Positions 57,543 to 64,000 of a stretch of 64,000 bases of DNA are shown here, piece after piece; position 1 is the first letter of the stretch, and each line of letters starts with the position of its first letter. The notes under the pieces are model-generated. The model searched no databases. It saw only the letters and a list, made by a program, of their open reading frames with translations, and was not told the DNA's origin. The stretch is from Methylosinus sp. PW1 (GTDB lineage: Bacteria; Pseudomonadota; Alphaproteobacteria; Rhizobiales; Beijerinckiaceae), in assembly GCF_000745215.1 (NCBI RefSeq), contig NZ_JQNK01000002.1, positions 536,656-600,655 of the forward strand. The letters run 5' to 3'. The translations under genes and the position numbers were made by a program.

Positions 57543-58550
57543 TCAGACGCCGGCCGCAAGAGCCGCGTCGAGCTGACGGGCGCCGTCCACAGGATCGAAT
57601 TCCTTCGGCGCGGCGATTTTCGCCTTGGCGGCGCGCGCCCGCTCCAGCGCCCGGCCGGCGAGATCGCCCGCCCCTTCCGCCACGGCGCGGGCCTCGGCGA
57701 GATCGCCGTTGCAATGCAGGACCACATCGCAGCCGGCGGCGATCGCCCCCTCGGCGCGCGCGCGGAAGCCGCCGGAGAGCGCCTTCATCGAGAGATCGTC
57801 GGTCATCAGCAGGCCGTCGAAGCCGATGAGGCCGCGAATGATCCCTTCAATCACGGCCTTGGAGAGCGTGCCCGGGGCCTCGGGATCGATGGCCCGATAG
57901 ACGACATGGGCGGTCATGCCCAGCGGCAGATCGGCGTCGGCGCGGAAGGGAATGAAATCCTGCGCCTCCAGCTCGGCGCGGGAGGCCTCGACGACGGGCA
58001 GCTCGAGATGGCTGTCCGCCCGCGCGCGCCCATGGCCGGGGATATGCTTGATGACCGGCAGAACGCCGCCGTCGAGCAGCCCCTCCGCCGCCGCCCGGCC
58101 GAGCCGCGCGATCTCCGTGGGAACGCGGCTATAGGCGCGGTCGCCGATAATATTGTGCGAGCCGTCCACCGGCGTGTCGAGCACCGGCAGGCAATCGACG
58201 TCGATGCCGACCTCGCGCAGATCATGGGCGATCAGCCGCGCGCCGAGCCGGACGAGAGCGGCGGTCTCTTCGGCCGGAAGCCCCAGCCGCTCGAAGGCGG
58301 CGGCGGAGGGATAGGCGCGCCAGACCGGCGGACCGAGACGCTGGACGCGCCCGCCCTCCTGATCGACGAGAATGGGGGCGTCCGTCCCCAGCGCATCGCG
58401 AATTTCCGCCGTGAGAGCGGAAAGCTGCTCGCGCGAGGCGACATTGCGCTTGAACAGGATCGCGCCCCAGGGCCGCGCCTCGCGCAGGAAGGATTTCTCC
58501 TCCGGCGAGAGCGCGAGGCCGGCGCAGCCGCAGATGAAAGCGCGCGTCAC
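57543..58550 (-). CDS. nagZ: Beta-N-acetylhexosaminidase NagZ
   Basis: This 335-residue cytoplasmic GH3 enzyme releases N-acetylglucosamine from muropeptide recycling products. The family signature KHIPGHGRA (residues 168-176) carries the flexible-loop His that acts as acid/base with a nearby Asp. The nucleophile Asp lies in FDGLLMTDDLSMKAL, and VDQEGGRVQRL is also conserved. It has no signal peptide, as expected. It follows the SPOR gene after 16 bases and precedes scpA, the usual alphaproteobacterial cluster. Confidence 0.95.
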   Translation of the reverse strand: MTRAFICGCAGLALSPEEKSFLREARPWGAILFKRNVASREQLSALTAEIRDALGTDAPILVDQEGGRVQRLGPPVWRAYPSAAAFERLGLPAEETAALVRLGARLIAHDLREVGIDVDCLPVLDTPVDGSHNIIGDRAYSRVPTEIARLGRAAAEGLLDGGVLPVIKHIPGHGRARADSHLELPVVEASRAELEAQDFIPFRADADLPLGMTAHVVYRAIDPEAPGTLSKAVIEGIIRGLIGFDGLLMTDDLSMKALSGGFRARAEGAIAAGCDVVLHCNGDLAEARAVAEGAGDLAGRALERARAAKAKIAAPKEFDPVDGARQLDAALAAGV

Positions 58551-58566
58551 GGAGCCGCTGTCTCCA

Positions 58567-59973
58567 TCAATTGGCGGCGACGAAGCAGGAGCCGCCGGAG
58601 GCCTTGACCTTCTCGCAGACGCCGACCGCGGCCTCGCGGCTCATGCCGGCGGCGCGGACGCGATAGACACTCTTCTCGCCGACCTTGGCGAGGCGGAAGC
58701 CGAGCCGCTTGCCGCCGAGCTGGGCGCTGTATTTGGAGTTCACCGTCTGCATCAGCCGGCGCGCCTCGTCCTCGGAGCCGGCGGCGCCGAATTGCACGGC
58801 AAAGCCGCCATCGCCGCCGGTCGCGGCCTCCGGCTGCGCCGATTCGAGGGCGGCGGTCTGCTCGGGAGCGGCGGCCGCCGGGGCGGCGGGCTTGGGACGC
58901 GGCGGCTGCGCGACCTTGGGGGTCGTGGCGGGCTTGGCCGGACCCTTGGGCGTCGCGGTCGGCGGCTCGGCCGCGGCGTCGACGGCGCTCGGCCGGGCGG
59001 CGAGGGACGGCGGCCGCGCCGGGGGCGCGACATTGACGGGACGAGCGATCGCCGGCGTCGGCGCGTCATGATCGATGACGGTGCCGTCGGGCCGGACCGA
59101 GACGGTCTTCACCCGCCGCGGCTCCGCGCCATAGGGATTATTGGGGCCGCCGGCCGGGGCGGCCTCGTGCGGCGCATCGACCGGTCCGTCGCCGAGCTTG
59201 ACGACGCGCATTGCCGCCGCCGGATCGACCGGCTGCTCCTGCCTGGAGACGACCTTCTTGACCGGAGCGGTCTGATTGCGGTCGAGCACGGCCGCGCCGC
59301 GTTGGGGCGCAGCGGCTTCGGCCACGGTGGAGGGCTGCACCTTGGCCGGTCCTTCCGGCGCCTTGATGGTGGCCAGCTCCTGCGGGGCCACGACGCCGCC
59401 GCGATGGCCCAAGGCCAGGCCGATGCTCACCGCGCCGACGCCGGCGAGCGCGACCACCGCATGCCAGGGACGCAGCCGATCGCGCAAAGCGCCGAAAAAG
59501 CCCCTGCGCTCGCGCGGCTCGTCATAGGGCTCGTCCTCGACGCCATAATCGAGATAATCCTGCTGATCCTGATGCGCCCACTGACCCTCGTCGGGCGAGC
59601 GCACGGCGTAATAGTCGTCGGACTGCGACTGCTGCTGCGCCGCCGGAGAAAGCGGCGGCGGCGACATGGGCGAAGGCGACCTCTGCGACGGCGAAACCGG
59701 CGGCAAGGCGCCGCGCAGCTCGGCCGTATCGAAAACGTCTCTGTCTCTCTGGCTCACGGACGGCTCCCGGCGCTGCTGGTCGGCGAAGACTCGCCCGTAA
59801 GGGTCGGCCGCGGCGGCCGCTTCATCGCCATGCAGCAGACGCGCCAGCTCGGCGAGCGGATCGGTCTTCGCCTCGCCCCTGCCCGGCTGATTCTCCTGCG
59901 GCTCGCCGCCACGCAGGCGCCGCTCGAACTCGCTGATGTCGATGGAAGGCCCTCGGGCCGTCGCCTCGCGCAT
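58567..59973 (-). CDS. SPOR-domain inner-membrane protein
   Basis: The 468-residue bitopic protein has a long charged cytoplasmic N-terminus and a single span near residue 175 (WHAVVALAGVGAVSIGLALG). A Pro/Ala/Lys-rich periplasmic linker follows, then a C-terminal SPOR domain of ~75 residues (GFAVQFGAAGSEDEARRLMQTV...VYRVRAAGMSREAAVGVCEKVKASGGSCFVA). SPOR domains bind denuded glycan strands at the division septum. It sits between argS and nagZ, its normal place in Hyphomicrobiales. Confidence 0.9.
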   Translation of the reverse strand: MREATARGPSIDISEFERRLRGGEPQENQPGRGEAKTDPLAELARLLHGDEAAAAADPYGRVFADQQRREPSVSQRDRDVFDTAELRGALPPVSPSQRSPSPMSPPPLSPAAQQQSQSDDYYAVRSPDEGQWAHQDQQDYLDYGVEDEPYDEPRERRGFFGALRDRLRPWHAVVALAGVGAVSIGLALGHRGGVVAPQELATIKAPEGPAKVQPSTVAEAAAPQRGAAVLDRNQTAPVKKVVSRQEQPVDPAAAMRVVKLGDGPVDAPHEAAPAGGPNNPYGAEPRRVKTVSVRPDGTVIDHDAPTPAIARPVNVAPPARPPSLAARPSAVDAAAEPPTATPKGPAKPATTPKVAQPPRPKPAAPAAAAPEQTAALESAQPEAATGGDGGFAVQFGAAGSEDEARRLMQTVNSKYSAQLGGKRLGFRLAKVGEKSVYRVRAAGMSREAAVGVCEKVKASGGSCFVAAN

Positions 59974-60064
59974 GATGCACCTTCCTGCTCACTACCCGAC
60001 GGACGCGACGTCGCCATTCCCGGATGCGAGCGCGCGCCGCGCTCTTGCAAAGCGCCGGCCGCGA

Positions 60065-61844
60065 TCACCGCATCTCGTCGGGGGCGCTCACGCCTAGGAG
60101 TCTCGAACCCGACGCCAGGACGCAAGTCAAAGAAACGACCAACGCCATCCGCGCATAGGTCGAATTTCTATCATCTGCATTAACAAAGCGTAATTGTGGC
60201 CGATCTTTGCCTTTGTTCCAATGCGAATGAAAGACGCTGGCGAGATCGTAGAGATAGAAGGCGATTCTGTGCGGCTCATGCGCCGCGGCGGCCGATTCGA
60301 TCAACCTCGGATATTGCGCAATGGCTTTGGCGAGCGCGATCTCGCCTTCGTCCTGCAGCAGATCGAGCGGCGCGGCGGCGAGCGCGTTGGGCGTCAGATC
60401 GAGATCGGGAAAAGCGCCGAGCGCCTGACGCACGGCGGATTTGGCGCGCGCATGGGCGTATTGCACATAGAAGACCGCATTGTCTTTCGACTGCTCTATG
60501 ACCTTGGCGAGATCGAATTCGAGCGGCGCATCATTCTTGCGATAGAGCATCATGAAACGCACAGCGTCGACGCCCACTTCGTCCACCACCTCGCGCAGAG
60601 TGACGAAATCGCCGGAGCGCTTCGACATTTTTACCGGCTCGCCATTGCGCATCAGCTTGACGAGCTGGCAGAGCTTCACATCGAGCGTGACCTTATTGTC
60701 CGAAAGCGCGGCGACCGCCGCGGTCATGCGCTTCACATAGCCGCCATGATCCGCGCCCCACACATCGACGAGCGTGGTGAAACCGCGGTCGATCTTGGAT
60801 TTGTGATAGGCGATATCGGCCGCGAAATAGGTGTTGGAGCCGTCGGATTTCTTCAGCGGACGATCGACGTCGTCGCCGAAATCGGTGGAGCGGAACAAGG
60901 TCTGCTCGCGATCCTCCCAATCATCCGGCAATTGGCCCTTGGGCGGCGGCAGGCGGCCGTCATAGACGAGGCCGCGCGCGCGCAGCTCGTTTATCTCCTT
61001 GTCGATCTCCGACAGACCATTGATCTTCTCATGCAGCGAGCGCTCGGAGAAGAAGACCTCATGGCGAATGTCGAGCGCGGCGAGATCGTCGCGGATCATC
61101 GCCATCATGGCGTCGATGGCCGCGCCCTTGACCGGCTCCAGCCATTCGCTCTCGCTCTTGTCCAAAAGCGCGCGGCCATATTGCTTCGCCAGCGCTTCGC
61201 CGGCGCTTTTGAGATAGTCGCCCGGATAGAGCCCCTCTGGAATGGCGATCGTCTCGCCGAGCGCCTCGCGATAGCGCAGAAAGGCCGAGCGGGCGAGAAC
61301 GTCGACCTGAGCGCCGGCGTCATTGATGTAATATTCGCGCGTGACCTCCGCGCCGGCGAAGGCCAGAAGATTGGCCAGCGCATCGCCGAAACACGGCGCC
61401 GCGGCCATGGCCGACATGCATCGGCCCGGTCGGATTGGCCGAGACATATTCGACATTGATCTTGCCCGCGAGCGCTCCCCTGCCCTGCGGCCTTCCGTAG
61501 GCTTCGCAATCGGTCAGCACGGCGCGCAGAACATCGGCGTAGAGGCTCGGCTTCAGGCGGATGTTGATGAAGCCCGGTCCGGCGACCTCGGCCTCGGCCA
61601 CATTGGGCAGATCGGCGAGCGCAGCGGCGATCTCCACCGCGAGCTGCGCGCGGATTGGCGAAATTGGCCTGGCCTCCTTGGCGAAGACCATGGCGGCGTT
61701 GGTGGCGAGATCGCCATGGGCGGCGTCCTTGGGCGGCTCCACGACGAAACGCGAATAATCCAGCGTCTCCGGCAGGCGGCCGGAGGCCTTGATCGAATCG
61801 AGAATGGCGGCGATGGCGACGTGGAAGTCGGAGAAGATGTTCAT
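60065..61844 (-). pseudogene. argS: Arginyl-tRNA synthetase, apparent +1 frameshift
   Basis: The first part (ATG 61844, MNIFSDFHVAIAAIL) runs in one frame to [22 protein letters not shown], which includes the HIGH-like HVGH. The rest ([31 protein letters not shown]... to the stop at 60065) lies in another frame. Removing one T from the TTT corresponding to plus-strand AAA at 61389-61391 restores V-F-G-D-A-L and a single ~592-residue protein, the normal size with the C-terminal DALR domain. No second argS is in the window. Because ArgRS is essential, a sequencing error or a frameshift-tolerated gene is more likely than loss. Confidence 0.85.
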
Positions 61845-61938
61845 CGAATGTCCGGGCCGGGGGCGATTGCGGCCGGGGGTTTAGCAGAATGGGGAGCGGA
61901 ACGCATCCTTCCCGACAGCCGCGGCCGATCGGGTTGCA

Positions 61939-61991
61939 AGCCTGAAGGCTCGCGGTCCGACCGCTGCCCTTGGACCGCGAGCCTTCAGGCT
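61939..61991. repeat. 20-bp perfect inverted repeat
   Basis: AGCCTGAAGGCTCGCGGTCC (61939-61958) is repeated as its reverse complement at 61972-61991 with a 13-base spacer, between argS and the small gene ending at 61999. It may end that transcript. An 18-of-20 matching copy of one arm lies at 56676-56695 in the end of scpA, so this looks like a dispersed repeat. Confidence 0.75.
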
Positions 61992-61998
61992 CGCCCTT

Positions 61999-62220
61999 TC
62001 ACTCGTCTATGCTCCAGCTCGCGACCTCCCGCCCGTCGCCGTCCAATATGCGGAAGCCATGCGGTAGCGGCTTATGCTTGCGCTGGACGATCACATTCGA
62101 GAACAGTGATTTGGCGTGAGTGACGGCCTTGCGCACGTCGCTGATGTCGGTGTTCATCCGATCGATGACCTGCGCGGTCATTCCCTCTGGAGCGACGCCG
62201 ACGAATTCGATGACGAGCAT
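61999..62220 (-). CDS. Small conserved-looking protein, unknown function
   Basis: The 73-residue product starts at ATG 62220 with GGGAGG just upstream. The sequence (LVIEFVGVAPEGMTAQVIDRMNTDISDVRKAVTHAKSLFSNV...HGFRILDGDGREVASW) suggests a small alpha/beta domain ending in a beta-hairpin. There is no signal peptide and no recognised family. It lies between dgt and argS on the same strand. Confidence 0.65.
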   Translation of the reverse strand: MLVIEFVGVAPEGMTAQVIDRMNTDISDVRKAVTHAKSLFSNVIVQRKHKPLPHGFRILDGDGREVASWSIDE

Positions 62221-62292
62221 GGGAGCCTCCCGGGTCAGAACCAGCAGGTCGGGCGCGCAAGGGGCTCCGTCAAGGCGCGCTGTGGTCCGCCC

Positions 62293-63481
62293 TCAGCCCA
62301 GCGACATCTTTTCCCCGAACAGCTTGCGATATTCGAGCGCATAGCGGTCGGTCATTCCGGCGATGTAATCGGCCACATGGCGGGCGCGGGAGGCGCCCTC
62401 CTCGGCGCGGGCGAGCTCGGCCCATTCCGGCGGCATTTGCGCCGGATCGTCGAAATAGACCGGGAAAAGCCGCGAGATCACCTGCTCGGCGCGATCCCAG
62501 ACGCCCACGACTTTCTCGTGCCGATACATTTTGGGGAAGAGAAAGGCCTTGATCGAGCGGTCCGCCTCGGCCATGGGCGGCGAGAAGGCGATCGTCGCCA
62601 CGCCGGCGCGACGGACATCCTCCACGCTTTTCGCTCCGACGAGGCGCAGGCGCTTCTCCGATTGGATGATGGCGTCCTCGACGAAGCGGGTGATGACCCG
62701 CCGGCCGAGCTCGTGAATGACGCGCGAACGCTCCAGCGCGCCATAGACGGCGCGAATCTCGTCCAGCATCACGCCGATGAAGGGGACGGCCTCGATATCC
62801 TCGAGCGAGAACAGGCCGGCGCGCAACCCATCGTCTATGTCATGGCGTCATAGGCGATATCGTCGGCGAGCGCGGCCGCCTGCGCCTCCGCCCGGCGAAT
62901 GTGTCCAGCTCGAGCGGAAACAGCGCGTCGAACTCCGCCACATAAGGAGCGAGCGCGCGATGCGAGCGCGGGCCGCGCAAAGGTCCATTGTGCTTGACGA
63001 GGCCTTCCAGCGTCTCGAAGGTGAGGTCCAGCCCGTCATAGCGGGCGTAGCGGCGCTCGAGCAAAGTGACGACGCGCAGAGCCTGGGCGTTATGGTCGAA
63101 GCCGCCATAGGCCTCCATGCATCGCTGCAGCGCATGCTCCCCGGCATGGCCGAAGGGCGTATGGCCGAGGTCATGGGCGAGCGCCACCGCCTCGGCGAGG
63201 TCCTCGTCCAGCGCCAGAGCGCGGGCGAGCGCGCGGGCGATCTGCCCCACCTCTATCGTATGGGTCAGCCGCGTGCGGAAATGGTCGCCGCCCAGCGGCA
63301 CGAAGACCTGCGTCTTATGCGCGAGGCGGCGAAAGGCCGTCGAATGGATGATACGGTCGCGGTCGCGCTGGAACTCGCTGCGCGTCGGCGAGGCCGATTC
63401 GGGAAAGAGGCGCCCGCGCGACGCCGAAGGGTCGCTGGCGTGAGGGGCGCGGCCACGGACGCCGGGATCTTCGATCGCCAA
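62293..63481 (-). pseudogene. dgt: dGTP triphosphohydrolase-like protein, two apparent frameshifts
   Basis: This HD-domain enzyme removes triphosphate from deoxynucleotides. The start is TTG 63481, five bases after AGGAGAG. The first ~200 residues are intact: [32 protein letters not shown] (first HD His) and [14 protein letters not shown] (HD pair). The frame breaks after [10 protein letters not shown] at the CCC run 62891-62893. It resumes one frame over as [16 protein letters not shown], breaks again at 62843-62844, and continues as [18 protein letters not shown] to the stop at 62293. Adding one base at each site gives a normal ~396-residue protein. Two deletions 50 bases apart in short runs suggest sequence error. 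Confidence 0.8.
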
Positions 63482-63609
63482 TCGTCTCTCCTGTCATTGC
63501 AAGGTCACGCGGGCGGCCATATTTTCGCTTCGCATATCCCGCCCGCCCCGGGGAGCGCAAGCGACGAGGCCGGCGAGACAAAAGCCAAAAAAGAGGAAGG
63601 CGCGCCCAA

Positions 63610-63954
63610 ATGACCGATACGGCGACGATTGCGAAGATCGAGATGAGCGAGCGCGCGGCCGAGCGCATTCACGCCATTCTCGCCGGCGAGGCCGAAGCCA
63701 AGGCGCTGCGGCTTTCGGTCGACGGCGGCGGCTGCTCTGGCCTGCAATACGCCTATACGGTCGAGACCGAGCCCAAGGCCGACGATATCGTCGTCGAGCG
63801 CGACGGGGCGCGGCTCGTCGTCGATTCGATCTCCGCCGCCTATATCGCCGGCGCGCGCGTCGATTATGTCGAGGATCTGATGGGCCAGTCGTTCCGCGTC
63901 GAGAATCCCAACGCAACCGCTTCCTGCGGCTGCGGCTCCAGCTTCTCGGTCTGA
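63610..63954 (+). CDS. erpA: Iron-sulfur cluster insertion protein ErpA
   Basis: This 114-residue A-type carrier delivers iron-sulfur clusters to apoproteins. The three cluster ligands are present: Cys42 in VDGGGCSGLQY and Cys106/Cys108 in SCGCGSSFSV. The MTDTATIAKIEMSERAAERIHAIL start and complete HesB/IscA domain indicate a full-length protein. It is divergent from dgt, the arrangement found across alphaproteobacteria. The remaining 46 bases of the window hold nothing recognisable. Confidence 0.95.
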   Translation: MTDTATIAKIEMSERAAERIHAILAGEAEAKALRLSVDGGGCSGLQYAYTVETEPKADDIVVERDGARLVVDSISAAYIAGARVDYVEDLMGQSFRVENPNATASCGCGSSFSV

Positions 63955-64000
63955 CGCCGCCCCTCCTCCGCCTCCTCCTGTCGGAGTCCTCGCTTGCAGT

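Overview
The window is chromosomal DNA of a GC-rich alphaproteobacterium, probably of the order Hyphomicrobiales. The support is gene order: nagZ-scpA-scpB-tatABC-serS-surE-pcm-nlpD-like on one strand, SPOR protein-argS-dgt beside erpA, and a CDP-alcohol transferase-perM-hdaA-ppk1-ppx cluster. A methanotroph of the Methylosinus/Methylocystis type would fit the outer-membrane receptor content. That last placement is inference, since no methane or methanol oxidation gene is present. Most of the window is ordinary core genome. No prophage, insertion sequence, integrase or CRISPR array was seen.

Layout. 1-8.7 kb: end of an aminotransferase, a secreted repeat protein, a Tat-exported phosphoesterase, gltB, a Pro/Ala-rich exported protein and an hsp20 gene with a possible RNA thermometer. 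8.9-13.6 kb: a cell-surface signalling module made of a small Cys/His exported protein, a FecI-type sigma factor, a FecR-type anti-sigma factor and a TonB-dependent receptor. The receptor combines an N-terminal signalling (STN) domain with the CxxxM and HxM motifs of OprC-type copper receptors. 13.7-23.5 kb: a hydrolase, two tandem paralogous membrane proteins, a frameshifted lipoprotein, pal, tRNA-Trp, two exported proteins of unknown role, an exported intradiol dioxygenase, proB and a DUF2076 protein. 23.6-30.9 kb: two homologous TonB-dependent receptors on either side of tyrS, the second followed by a small lipoprotein with a Gly6-His3 tail. 30.9-41 kb: an AsmA-like giant, a 1-Cys peroxiredoxin, a relatively AT-rich orphan gene, a putative Zur box with a COG0523 GTPase and DUF1826 pair, a TPR protein and rnd. 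41-47.3 kb: ppx, ppk1, hdaA, perM and a phosphatidyltransferase. 47.4-48.9 kb: an M35-like zinc protease with a peptidoglycan-binding domain and a small Cys-rich exported protein. 49-64 kb: the cell-envelope, Tat and translation block, ending at erpA.

The points most worth following are the proposed copper-sensing receptor module, a ~90-residue AT-rich in-frame insertion in the catalytic domain of seryl-tRNA synthetase, the receptor pair with its His-tailed lipoprotein, and four REP-like elements whose inner stems covary. Four single-base frameshifts (one in argS, two in dgt, one in a lipoprotein gene) sit mostly in short homopolymers. Because argS is essential, sequence error is at least as likely as real gene loss.
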